From positions 3,267,880 through 3,331,879 of the forward strand of contig CAUEEP010000759.1 in the NCBI GenBank assembly GCA_958450365.1: DNA of 64,000 nt. The letters are read 5' to 3'. Shown piece after piece: positions 32,701 to 40,790 of the stretch; position 1 is the first letter of the stretch; the number at the start of each line of letters is the position of its first letter. The translations under genes were made by a program, and so were the position numbers. The DNA comes from Mesorhabditis belari (Eukaryota; Nematoda; Chromadorea; Rhabditida; Rhabditidae). The notes under the pieces were generated by a model. The model saw only the letters and a program-made list of their open reading frames with translations. It searched no databases and was not told the DNA's origin.

Positions 32701-35700
32701 CATTTTTTAATGGCAAGTGATTTTTAAATGTTAAAACTCTGAAACAAACCAATCATCGCATAGTCGGCTTTCCATCCTCTTGCGCCAACCATTGAGTGAC
32801 GGATGTCACTGAAAATAAGCTATGAAAAATTCTTTTACACTAAGATTACTGCTTAGAGCTTTACTGCTTAGAGCTTTACTGCTTAGCTTTACTGCTTAGC
32901 TTTACTGCTTAGCTTTGCTGCTTAGCTTTGCTGCTTAGCTTTACTGCTTAGCTTTGCTGCTTAGCTTTGCTGCTTAGCTTTACTGCTTAGCTTTGCTGCT
33001 TAGCTTTACTACTTAGCTTTACTACTTAGCTTTACTGCTTGCTTTACTGCTTGCTTTACTGCTTAAAGTTTTAGCTTTACTTTAGCTAAATCGTCTGCAA
33101 CGAACCAGCGCTTTAGTTTTAGTTTCTTTAGTTTTAGCTAAATCTCCTGTGATACATGTAATTTGATAGTAACAACTAAACAAACTGTGTAATTTGATCA
33201 AGCATTTCCGGATCCTCCAATCGTCCCTCTTCCGTTTTCAGCTGACGGCCTCGATAAGTACGGTAATATCTATAGATTAGATCCCTTTTTGATCTATAGA
33301 TTAGATCCCTTTCAAACAAATAATGCACAAACAAAAGCACAATCTCTTAGGCTTAAATGTAGAAAAGAAAAGCTCAGCTCAGCCGACTGGCTATGAAAAA
33401 AGTTAGCTGGATTGGCTCAGGCTTAGGCTTAGGCTTAGAGCCTGAGCCTGAGCCTGAGCTCGAGCCTGAGCTCGAGCCTGAGCTAAAAAAGCTACTAATC
33501 TAGCCAGCTGGATTGAACCTTGCTCTCGACTAACTTCCGATTAGCATAAGCGACTCTTAGCCAGTCCATGGCGGCTTTTGTAAAGCTGTATTTCTTGATT
33601 ACCTTGGATCCTTATAGCTGAACACTCCTTGTGGTTGACTGATCCCTCCGGGTGGTTCCATATCTCGTGGACGAAGATCCGTTTGCAAATTGTTATATCC
33701 AATGAGATTCGACGGTCTGAAAAGGTTATTTGTTATCTAATTTAGCCTATTTAGCCTTGATAAGGAAATATCTAAAAAAGAAGATTTGCCTCTTACCTCT
33801 CTAAAATACGATACCAAACATTTGAAATCCTTGTGTCGCCAACGTGTTGCATTTGTTGATCAGCCATAAAAGCAGCTAAATTAATGAAACTGGAAGATGA
33901 GGAAAGGGACAGTTCAAGGGTACTCTGAAAGGCTTTAAAGATATTTAGGAGTATTGTATTAGGTTGATGCAAAAGTCTTTTTCATTTTTTTCGTACTTCT
34001 TTTGAAAAATAGCAAAGTCATCAATTAACCTATGGTTTGCTCTAAATGAAAAGTGTTTATTGTTCAATTTCCCATCTTTTTAAGTCAATTTGGGTTCACT
34101 TTCAAGCAAATTCGAGAGTGAAAACGGGTTTTTCATAAAAATCTAGACATAAGACATTTTAAACTCGTTTTAATGTCATTTTGCAGAAAAATAATTGGCC
34201 TTTCGAATGCAATAAACCGTTGTTCAATTGGTGCATTTGTTACTTTTTAACGGAAGTACGAAAAAAATGAAAAAGACTTTTGCATCAACCTAATAGTTAC
34301 CCTGTAAGGCTTTAATGACATTCAGGGTACAGTTCTAGGGTACTGCAATTACCCTGTAACTCATACTGGAAGGTCCACTGGCTGAACAACTGGTCAAATG
34401 CCAGCCAAGTGCTATCCGACCCATACCATTCGACGCAAAATTTGATGCTGATTCCGAATATATATCCCCTTTTTGCTAAATGACAATCTGTCGGGAGTTC
34501 TAAGTGTCTAAAGTTTTGTTAGTGGTCGTTTGGGTCGTTTGGGTTAGAAAATGTGGTCATTTGGGTCTTAGCGGCCTCCTTGCGGATCAAACTTGGCCAG
34601 TGATCATGTCGATTGATCAACATTACCTAATGGCTTCATATATGGAAAGCGATACGCCAAATAGAATACGATTTTGCGAGCGCACAAAGAACTTCTTGGA
34701 AAAAGCAAAGGACTCCATCACTTGGCCATAGCTGCACGGAATCGAGTCCACAAGGAGGTCGCTAGAAGGCCACAAGGTGACCGCTAAGACCCAAATGACC
34801 CAAATCATAGTCCTACTAACTTTATACGCTTATAACTCCTGATAGATTATCATTTAACAAAAACAGAATATAGATTCGGAATCAGCATCAAATTCTGCGT
34901 CGAATGGTATAGGTTGCATAGCATTTCGCTCAGCCAGTTCACCTTTGATTGTTAGAATTATAAGACTACGATAAAGTTACAGTAAGACAAGGGTACAGTA
35001 GGGTAAACTCATCTTTTCAACCCTCATTCAACCCACCGATAATCGCTGGATCTGGTTTCTTTGGCCAATGTGGATTAGGAAAAGTGTAGGGTGGTTGGAT
35101 AAACCATGGATTCGAAAAAGCGATGAAACCTTCGTGAAAAAGCTAAGTTTTATTGTAAAGAGAGATAAATTAGAGATAAATTCTATTTACAAAAGTGTAA
35201 TTGAAGCGAAAACCATAATATGGGAAGAAGAAATCGAGATCGATTTGTTTGTCCATCCCTGAAAAGTCATTCTTTCTGCTTAAAGTCATTCTTTCCGCTG
35301 AACTCACATGGACGATGCGATAACTGAGCGTCCAAGAAGCGCTCACCGAATGGATACAAATGCCACCAACCTAAGAATTTCAAAATTGAATTTGATCTGA
35401 TTAAGGGATTTTTTTTTCAATCCACTTTCAGAACAAATTAGTTGCATAAAATTATAGCTAGATTTCTATTAAAGTACGGTTTTAAGCAGCAAAAAGCAGC
35501 CAAAAAACAGCAAAAAGCAGCCAAAAAACAGCAAAAAGCGGCAAAAAGCAGCAAAAAGCATCAAAAAGCAGCAAAAAGCAGCAAAAAAACAGCAAAAAAA
35601 CAGCAAAAAGCAGCAATAAGCAGCAAAAAGCAGCAAAACAACAGCAAAAAGCAGCAATAAGCAGCAAAAAGCAGCAAAACAACAGCAAAAAGCAGCAAAA

Positions 35701-38148
35701 AGCAGCAAAAATTCGCTAGAAATTGATGAGAATTCGGGTTTTCAACGAAATTTAAGCCTGGAAATCATTTTGAATGTTTTTTATTCGATAGATTCAAGTT
35801 AAATTCCTATTGACGTGCGGTTTTAAGCGACTGACGCGAAAACGGCGCGGCGTGTTTTCTAAAGCGTGGATATCTACCGTACCCCGGACAAAATTCCTCT
35901 TTTGCCATTATTTTCATTTTCCCGATTCGTTCTCGCGCCGAATTTTTCGCACTACTTTCATCATTTTGCATGTTTTTTATGCTTTTGCTCTTGTTTTTGT
36001 TTCTGTTTTATTTTTTTATACGTAAAGTAGTCTAGAAGTAGCTATTATGCAAAAAAGCACAAAGATTTGCCATAATTTAGCGCTTTTTGATGGAAATTAT
36101 TAACTTTTTCAGTTTTTCTCACTTAAATCATTGTTTTTTATGCTTTTGCTCTTGTTTGCCTCCTGTTTCATTTCTTTTATACATAAAGCAGGTCTAGAAG
36201 TAGCTATTATGCGAAAAAGCGCAAAGATTTGCCATAATTTAGCGCCTTTTGATGGAAATTATTAACTTTTTCAGTTTTTCTCGCTCAAATCATTGTTTTT
36301 TAATGCTTTTGCTCTTGTTTTTGTTTATGTTTTATTTTTTATACATAAAGCAGTCTAGAAGTAGCTATTACGCAAAAAGGCACAAAGACTTGCCATAATT
36401 TGGCGCTTTTTGATGGAAATTATTAACTTTCACAGCTTTTCTCACTTAAATCATTGTTTTTTATGCTTTTGCTCTTGTTTGCCTCCTGTTTTATTTCTTT
36501 TATACATAAAGTAGTCTAGAAGTAGCTATTAAACACAAAGATTTGCAAAAAGCGCAAAGATTTGCCATAGTTTAGCGCTTTTTGAGGGAAATGATTAACT
36601 TTTACAGTTTTTCTCGCTCAAATCATTGTTTTTTCCATTTCATGAGGGAATCAGAAACTTTGTCCAGCTTTTACACCGAGCCCCGCTAAGTTTTCTTCCC
36701 TCCTTCGTAAAATCTATTATGTTTTTGTAGCGCGTTTTTAAAGTGCTCTCGCTCCCTCGTTCGTTCCCTCCTTTTTATATTTTTGCCCATAATTTGGTGT
36801 TTAAAATTCTAATACGGTTTTATTTCGTTTTCTTTTTGGCTCCTTCCACTCTATTGTTTTAAATCCATCCATTCACAAATTCACAAATGCCATTTAAATT
36901 CAGCTTAACTAATTTCTTTTAACTATTAGGTACTTGCAAAAGAAACTGTGGGCCAAAAAAGCTACCATACAACGATTGTAAGTAAAGATGATTGGGTTGA
37001 TTAGTATTTTTAAAAACTCAAATAATTTCTCTTTCTAACGATATATAAAGAATTTTACGAAGCTTCGTTTTGGAAGGCCAGTGGAATTTCCAAAAAAGGC
37101 ACTAAAAACGGCCTAGCGGGGCCGAATTTCAGCTCAAGATTTCTCCACGGTTTTTTAATAAATGTTTTGTCACTGATATGAAATGGAAAAGTTTGCTAAC
37201 TAAAACAAATAAGATACAAATTTACAAATAGCTTTTATTAAGTTCGAGCTCTTGATCTGTCAATAATTTAGACCAGGTGTTGGTCAAAAAATAATCCTTT
37301 GTTATAAGTTTAAGCCGCCGCCAAGTCGTTTTTTGGTACCTTTTTGAAACGTCTATATTCCGCTCAGAAATAATCACTGCAGACTTCTTTTTATATCGTT
37401 AAAAAGAGAAGATATTGGGGTTTCTAAAAACACTAATCAACCCGAATCCTCTTTACTTACAGTCGTTGTATAATGATTTTTATGACCCGTAGTTTCTTTT
37501 TCAAGTACCTAATAAAACGCAAATCTAAATAATCGGTGCGATGCTTTTGTTATTTCGTCTTTGGTTTTGTGTCAAATCATTTTTAAAAAAGGGTTGCTAA
37601 GTTTAAAGATGTTAGGCAAGGGAGTTACTAACTCTATAACTCACCCTCTTCGGTTCTTCGATCAATCTGTGACCAATCGATTTCCCGAATCATTTCCGCG
37701 GTGATTCTCGGTGATTGACCGGCCATTGTGAATTGATCAGTGGCTGAGTGAACGCCTAAATGTTTTCAAAATTAGTTAGACTTCACTTTACACAAGCTTC
37801 ACTACTTTACTAATCTAAACAGATGAATTAGCGCTTGTTGCCATTTAGCTACCTGGCTGCCCAATATTGGTGACAGTATTCAGAAATATGAGTTGACTGC
37901 TGGTGAGCGGATCGATGCTTTGTGGGGCAACAGCCGTGTTCTTGTTGTTGACAATCCCTTAAACGCAAAAGACTTTCTGCACAGCCTTATATCGTCCTTA
38001 AACACACTTTAAATGCTGAATTGTGCTGCCATTAAGTGACGGTCAGCCATCTAGAGGTACAGGACACAGTAATTTGTTGAAATCTACCTTGTATTTGACC
38101 AGTTCCATCTTTGATCACCAATAAAAGCAAAAATATAACAGAAAACAT
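14742..38148 (-). CDS. Mesh/SUSD2-like adhesion protein: signal peptide, NIDO, AMOP, vWD, sushi, TM
   Basis: Forty-six exons join in one frame from ATG 38148-38146 to TAG 14744-14742: 4,104 nt, about 1,367 residues. Order: signal peptide ([15 protein letters not shown]), NIDO (about 115-415), E-set-like domain (416-564), linker, AMOP (691-835), vWD (836-1080), sushi (1178-1237), one membrane helix (1247-1270), cytoplasmic tail of about 95 residues. This is the domain order of Drosophila Mesh, a smooth septate junction protein, and overlaps vertebrate SUSD2; a role in epithelial adhesion is inferred from family. Motifs seen include [14 protein letters not shown] (vWD), [15 protein letters not shown] and CQEYRPP (AMOP). 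Exon coordinates are given in the block entries. Long introns are filled by minisatellites and mobile elements. The exon at 20592-20460 has an uncertain start (20529 also fits). The C-terminal exon is only 23 nt. Confidence 0.9.
14990..15345. repeat. Two degenerate minisatellites in Mesh-like intron 44
   Basis: A CCCAGAAATTAGCC / AAGTCCAGAAAG unit lies at 14990-15155, then AATCAATTTTAATCAATCC units at 15160-15345. Confidence 0.75.
16152..16490. other. Intronic DNA with repeated AATAAGCCAATCTGGAGCGC motif
   Basis: The motif AAGCCAATCTGGAGCGCAC lies near 16306, in altered form near 16433, and again near 17077, so it brackets the TCTAGAGTGA array. A B-box-like GGAGTTCGACCC near 16249 may be a tRNA relic. 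No exon seen. Confidence 0.4.
16495..16999. repeat. 10-bp minisatellite (TCTAGAGTGA) in Mesh-like intron 41
   Basis: About 50 copies; each unit carries an XbaI-type TCTAGA palindrome. TGG and TAA variants alternate in blocks. Confidence 0.95.
17702..18316. repeat. Telomere-like TTAGGC/TTGGAC array flanked by inverted repeats, Mesh-like intron 38
   Basis: About 48 copies of a 12-bp unit CTTAGGCTTGGA with pure TTAGGC runs every 70-120 bp. The array is bracketed by CGCTTGCGGAAAAGC (17702-17716) and its near complement GCTTTCCGCAAGCG (18303-18316). Long ORFs on both strands are artefacts of the 12-bp period. Confidence 0.9.
19154..19190. other. Perfect hairpin, 17-bp arms
   Basis: TTTGAGGCTTCATTTAT, loop ATT, then the exact complement. 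It lies in Mesh-like intron 36. Confidence 0.8.
19826..20407. repeat. 580-bp polypurine GGA tract in Mesh-like intron 35
   Basis: Almost pure GGA/GGGA/AGA on the plus strand, so the transcribed intron is a polypyrimidine run. Dense GG and GGG runs could form G-quadruplex or triplex structures. Translations from this tract are spurious. Confidence 0.95.
21140..21797. repeat. TACAGTACAAAGTACAGTAC minisatellite in Mesh-like intron 32
   Basis: A 15-bp half unit (TTTACTTAGTACAGTACC) alternates with AAAGTACAGTAC. Higher-order repeats of about 120-130 bp are visible. Confidence 0.9.
22686..23262. repeat. CCTAAGCTAAG array, telomere-related, Mesh-like intron 28
   Basis: Two homogeneous blocks of the 11-bp unit AGCCTAAGCTA flank a scrambled centre (22850-23170) with GGCCTGGC variants. 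The left flank (CCGATCCAATGAAAACAACA then CGAGAG) is shared with the array at 53713. Confidence 0.9.
23500..24060. repeat. Short minisatellites in Mesh-like intron 28
   Basis: CTTCTTAAGTCGTCTCCTTA-type units at 23500-23625 and AGTATTGCTAGTGCTAGTA units at 23895-24060. Nothing else is seen in between. Confidence 0.75.
24961..25420. repeat. 27-bp minisatellite in Mesh-like intron 24
   Basis: About 17 copies of CCAGGCTTGGCCTTGG followed by TCTAACCCTAG. The period is nine codons, giving a false 173-residue ORF. Confidence 0.95.
26095..26250. repeat. 15-bp minisatellite in Mesh-like intron 21
   Basis: Ten almost identical copies of CAGTCAACTGCTCAA. Confidence 0.95.
26931..27195. repeat. 10-bp minisatellite in Mesh-like intron 19
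   Basis: About 26 copies of TTTTAAAGCA/TTTTAAAGCC. Confidence 0.95.
27633..27778 (-). ncRNA. tRNA-like sequence inside a short inverted repeat
   Basis: Minus strand 27759-27683: A-box-like TGGTTGAGGTGG, B-box-like AGTTCGATTCC and a long variable region. CTTCAACTCCATGC (27638-27651) and GCATGGAGTTGAAG (27758-27771) bracket it as inverted repeats. Confidence 0.55.
27765..27900. repeat. 22-bp minisatellite
   Basis: About six copies of GGCCGCAGAAGGCCAATTC plus AAA. Confidence 0.85.
28010..28127 (+). mobile_element. RTE-like LINE 3' end
   Basis: GTCGAAATCGGTTCATGTGG, then ACGGACAGACAGACAGACGG and TCTTTTATATATAGTA form the characteristic 3' tail of RTE/CR1-like LINEs. No coding part remains here; it sits in Mesh-like intron 18. 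Confidence 0.6.
28157..28450 (+). mobile_element. CTTT microsatellite plus tRNA-like SINE fragment, copy 1
   Basis: A CTTT/TTCC run (28157-28255) ends in TTTCTCTTGG, then a tRNA-like A box TAGCTGAGTGATTAGAG (28292-28308), and a tail CCCCTCTCCAAAAATC...TTTTTCTTGTCAATT. The same order recurs at 39378-39640. Confidence 0.5.
28965..29125. repeat. CAATTGACCATT minisatellite in Mesh-like intron 15
   Basis: A 10-bp half unit ATTCAATTGACC alternates with ACTCAATT units; CAATTG palindromes recur. Confidence 0.85.
29325..29395. repeat. 9-bp microsatellite TTATTTTTG
   Basis: Seven copies, followed by AATCTGTTCTCGAAA repeats to about 29510. Confidence 0.85.
29786..30280. repeat. 11-bp minisatellite (GTATTGGAACC, inverted member of the GGTTCCAATAC family)
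   Basis: About 45 units on the opposite strand to 10978-11565, interrupted every 80-130 bp by TTAGATCAAAATAGGAAGCG. The same interruption (GATTTTGATCTAATACGG) occurs at 11100 and 59140, so these arrays share an ancestor. It lies in Mesh-like intron 14. Confidence 0.9.
31599..31683 (+). ncRNA. tRNA-like sequence (class II type)
   Basis: A box TGGTCTAGTGG and perfect B box GGTTCGACTCC with a long variable region (AAGGGTGCCTCGGGG). The loop region is GTTACGAAG. The acceptor ends do not pair convincingly. T-rich sequence follows at 31710. Confidence 0.5.
31745..32048. repeat. CGTCTGCAACGAGTCTG minisatellite in Mesh-like intron 12
   Basis: Units of CTGCAACGAGT and CTGCAACGT alternate right up to the splice donor at 32048, so exon 12 ends inside repeat-like sequence. 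Confidence 0.9.
32372..32690 (-). mobile_element. tRNA-like sequence plus half copy of a foldback family
   Basis: Minus-strand tRNA-like 32466-32372: A box TAGCCGAATGG, B-box-like AGTTCCACTCC. Next to it at 32570-32690 is the body CTTATAACTTTTGATAGAG...GATTCGGATTCAGCG, also found at 34423-34935, 53105-53230 and 61590-61690. Confidence 0.5.
32845..33075. repeat. 15-bp minisatellite in Mesh-like intron 9
   Basis: About 14 copies of TTACTGCTTAGCTTT and TTGCTGCTTAGC variants. Confidence 0.9.
33415..33492. repeat. Palindromic TTAGGC / GCCTGA cluster
   Basis: CTCAGGCTTAGGCTTAGGC is followed head to head by GCCTGAGCCTGAGCTCGAGC. AGCTGGATTG flanks both sides as a direct repeat. Confidence 0.75.
33959..34293. 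mobile_element. Mariner-type miniature element (335 bp)
   Basis: Terminal inverted repeats start TTAGGTTGATGCAAAAGTC and extend about 45 bp to CGTACTTC. TA lies on both sides (33957-33958, 34294-34295). No transposase. It sits in Mesh-like intron 6 and shares the internal CAATTAACCTATGGTTT with the element at 38953-39815. Confidence 0.85.
34366..34945. mobile_element. Foldback element with long inverted arms
   Basis: Left arm (34375-34510) and right arm (34800-34935) are inverted copies containing CATACCATTCGACGC and TGATGCTGATTCCGAAT. The centre has CCTAATGGCTTCATATATGG and TTGCGAGCGCACAAAGAAC. A second full copy lies at 61520-62200. Confidence 0.75.
35486..37580 (+). repeat. Large dispersed repeat, copy A, in Mesh-like intron 3
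   Basis: Begins with an AGCAAAAAGC array (35486-35710), then a conserved block with TTGACGTGCGGTTTTAAGCG and four tandem units of about 165 bp (ATGCTTTTGCTCTTG...TTATTAACTTTTTCAG). Copy B is inverted at 57357-58335. A 71-codon ORF is shared by both copies with one difference, but nothing shows it is a gene. A miniature element is inserted at 36926-37512. Confidence 0.85.
36926..37512. mobile_element. Mariner-type miniature element (587 bp) with proven empty site
   Basis: Inverted termini of about 150 bp begin TTAGGTACTTG. TA is duplicated at 36924-36925 and 37513-37514. Copy B of the surrounding repeat (near 57410) lacks the element and has one TA, which confirms insertion with a TA target duplication. 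Confidence 0.9.
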
Positions 38149-38506
38149 TTAGCATACATAAAATTGGGCACAAATTTGGTGATACTGTATGAGTGGAGAG
38201 ATTCGAATGGACAATATGGGGATTAACATTGTTTGACCCCATTTCTTGTCACCTCAAAGCCTCAAAGCGACAATCATCGAGTAATCGCTTAATTGCCTGT
38301 AGCTCTGTTTTATGTTTTGTTGTGCTGTGCAATTGTTGAACTTTGTTGAACTTGAGAATCTTTATTCTACACCAAAACCAAAACCAAAGCACATCAAAGA
38401 TCCATTCGATGAATCGTCGTTGTTTTTAGGATTTGATTTTCACTAAAATTTGATAAATCTAAATTTCGCATACCAAATTTGACAATATATTAAACTAGCG
38501 AAAAAT

Positions 38507-39913
38507 TTACCCAAAAATTCGTTGTCGAATTTTGAGCGCAAAAAAGAGAAGACAAGAGGCGAGCATCGTGAGACTCAACAAAAATATCGATCCCATCACA
38601 ACGACTCTAGCAAAAATATGGGATTTTTGATGGATAATGATGGAAGTTTTTTTTTATGATGCTAGAAGATGTTTAAAGAGGCTTAAAGATGCTTAAAGAT
38701 AAGATTTTTCCCGTAAAATACATAAAAACTTACTCAAGAATGAGCACAAGTTTATCCCTGACATGTCCAGATGAGAGTAATTCTTCAACAGCTCTTTCCC
38801 ACCATTGTTTCCCAGATTGATTGACTGCAAGATCGCCATCAAGGCCTGAATTAGTGGTAGTGGTTTTAAAAACAATAAAGGCTTTTAAAATAAAATCAAC
38901 AAAGGCTTTTATTAGATTGAGTACTGGTTATTTGTAATTAAAAATGAGTTTATTAGACTGTCCAGAAAATTTCATTTTTTTTCGGATTTTCGTTCCTTTT
39001 CGTACTTTCGTTTAAAATCACCAATTAACCTATGGTTTATTTGATTAGAAAAATCAATTATTTTTCTATAAAACGGATTAAAAAGGGTTTACAAATGTCT
39101 TATTGATGGGTTCTTTTTGAGAGCATGAAGTCGGGTAGTCAAAAAGGCAGCTCGATGATGCAATTTAGACACTTTAGCTAGGAAAATAGACACTTCAGCT
39201 AAGGAAACCTATCTTTGTGTCAATAGATAAAAGATAGAGCACAAAAGGTTTGGTATATAGCCAAATTTTCAGAGAAATTTATTCAGCCAATTTCTTCGTA
39301 GAGGGTTTTAAAGGCTTTAAGATTTTGGCGAAAACACGGATTTTCACTTACGAATTTGCTTGAAAGTGAACCGAAATTAACTTTCTTTCTTTCTTTCCTT
39401 CATTCTTTCCTTCATTCCTTCCTTCCTTCCTTCCTTCCTTCCTTCCTTCCTTCCTTCCTTCCTTCCTTTCTTCTTCCCCTTTTCTTTTCTTCTTTCTCTT
39501 GGCTCTAACCGTTGAGCTATCCGATAAAGTATCGGATAGCTGAATGGTTAGAGCAATTGCCCGGAGAAAGCACGTCAAGAGTTCAATCCCCTCTCCGGAA
39601 ATCTAATTTTTCTTGTCAATTTCTTTATTAAAAAGATTGGAAATTGAGAAAACCAATAAACACTTGAAAAAGAAAAATTTTACTGAGCTTTCTATACGAA
39701 ATTTTATGCTCAAGCCTTAGAGTAAAGATTAATTAGAATAGATTAATTGATGAATAACAATATTTTTCAAAAAAAAGTACGAAAAGGAAACGAAAAGACT
39801 TTCTGGAAAGCCTAATAATCAAAGAAAAGAATCGAATCAAAAAAAGAAAACCGACCTGAAGCGATCATGAAAAGAAGGGAAATGGCGGAAGAAAGACGAT
39901 CGCGGGACACCAT
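38507..39913 (-). CDS. Small signal-peptide and transmembrane protein, 89 residues
   Basis: Three exons: 39913-39856, 38845-38734, 38606-38507 (270 nt, in phase throughout). Exon 1 encodes MVSRDRLSSAISLLFMIASG, a likely signal peptide. Exon 2 gives a charged ectodomain with [15 protein letters not shown]. Exon 3 encodes a membrane helix (SIFLLSLTMLASCLLFFAL) and ends KIRQRIFG. I do not recognise the family. The stop is 359 bp upstream of the Mesh-like start on the same strand, so the two could be transcribed together, with or without trans-splicing. Intron 1 contains the whole TIR element 38953-39815. Confidence 0.7.
38953..39815. mobile_element. Mariner-type TIR element (863 bp) with nested microsatellite and tRNA-like pair
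   Basis: Left end TTAGACTGTCCAGAAAAT and right end complement TTAGGCTTTCCAGAAAGT, each followed by TTCCTTTTCGTACTTT; TA flanks both ends. It carries a CTTT/CTTCC run (39378-39475) and tRNA-like halves (39501-39600). No transposase is visible. Confidence 0.8.
39501..39640 (+). ncRNA. Mirrored tRNA-like sequence and SINE tail, copy 2
   Basis: CTCTAACCGTTGAGCTATCC (39503-39522) is mirrored by GGATAGCTGAATGGTTAGAG (39534-39553) around AAAG. The plus-strand tRNA-like part continues to a B-box-like AGTTCAATCCC and the tail CCCCTCTCCGGAAATC...TTGTCAATTTC shared with 28157-28450. Confidence 0.55.
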
Positions 39914-40337
39914 CAAAAGAAAGGAAAAGAGAAATGGGACAATGAAGAAGAAGAAGGGATTCGATTGGATGAATAGATCGATGAATGGGATGAGGGAAAT
40001 GATGTGATTGGGTCAAAATGAGTGATTTGGGGGAAGAGGTGACGACATCTTTCATCGAGTTGACCAGGTAAAGAAGCCCAGCTTCCCGTTGACAGATGAC
40101 ACTGGACACGTGGAAAACGGTGGGTCAGCTTTTGGCTAGATCATGAGACTGTATTCAACTTTTAGAATCGTTTGGGATCACTGTAAATTTTGATAAAAGT
40201 ACTACAGCATACTGGAGATCAAGCACAATCTTCTGGAAATTTTTTGACTAAGCCGAAAAGAATCTCTTCTGGATTTAATAAAGATTTTGTCTTTAAGCTT
40301 AATTATTTGAAACCAGACGAAAAACTCGGTTAACAGC
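39914..40337. other. Upstream region of the 89-residue gene
   Basis: No gene is recognised. A minus-strand ORF at 40109-39837 overlaps exon 1 of the small gene in another frame and is most likely its 5' untranslated region. Confidence 0.4.
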
Positions 40338-40573
40338 GGGTTTCTCTAGCCAGTGGTTTTGGGTCGCCGTTGCGCAGTCAGGAGTGGGCTTGTCTACGGC
40401 TCACAGGCTTAGGGCTTAGGCTTAGGCTTAGGCTCGACCGCCCGTAGTGCAACTCAATCTTGAATTTTTAATTTCTTATTTTAAATGGCACAACTACAAA
40501 ATATTCTAAGGTTTTCTATGATTTCTAGAAGTTTTGACTTTATTGATCAAAACGCAGCAGAGAAAATCCCCGT

Positions 40574-40621
<48 letters not shown>

Positions 40622-40648
40622 GCAGGCAGACAGGCACACAGACAGACA

Positions 40649-40681
<33 letters not shown>

Positions 40682-40790
40682 ACAGACAGACAGACAGGCA
40701 GGCAGGCAAACAGACAGACAGGCAGGCAGATAGGCACACAAACAAACAGACAAACAAACAAACAGACAGACACTACTCTTTTATATATAG
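40338..40790 (+). mobile_element. SINE-like element with TTAGGC insert and ACAG tail
   Basis: Relative of 1488-1840. GTTGCGC (40369) and GTGCAAC (40447) could form a short acceptor-like stem; between them are CTACGG, a TTAGGGCTTAGGCTTAGGC run and CCGTAG. The tail is an ACAGACAG/GCAGGCAG array (40575-40770) ending TCTTTTATATATAGTAAATT, like RTE tails. Confidence 0.5.

Larger units (their letters stand above)
30585..35142 (-). other. Mesh-like gene, exons 6-14: NIDO domain
   Basis: Exons 35142-35022, 33875-33797, 33716-33603, 33269-33186, 32808-32750, 32300-32224, 32186-32049, 30828-30754 and 30675-30585. Diagnostic NIDO strings are [26 protein letters not shown] and [16 protein letters not shown]. 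The intron 32223-32187 is only 37 nt. Confidence 0.85.
35191..38148 (-). other. Mesh-like gene, exons 1-5: signal peptide and start of NIDO
   Basis: Exons 38148-38088, 37957-37853, 37755-37645, 35370-35308 and 35258-35191. The last two encode [11 protein letters not shown] and [16 protein letters not shown], the entry to a NIDO domain. The 2.3-kb intron 3 holds a large dispersed repeat and a miniature element. Phases agree at every junction. Confidence 0.85.

Noticed and set aside
35810..36025. 71-codon ORF conserved between 35810-36025 and 57946-58161
   Set aside because: Similarity is explained by the whole repeat being duplicated; no evidence of selection on the frame.
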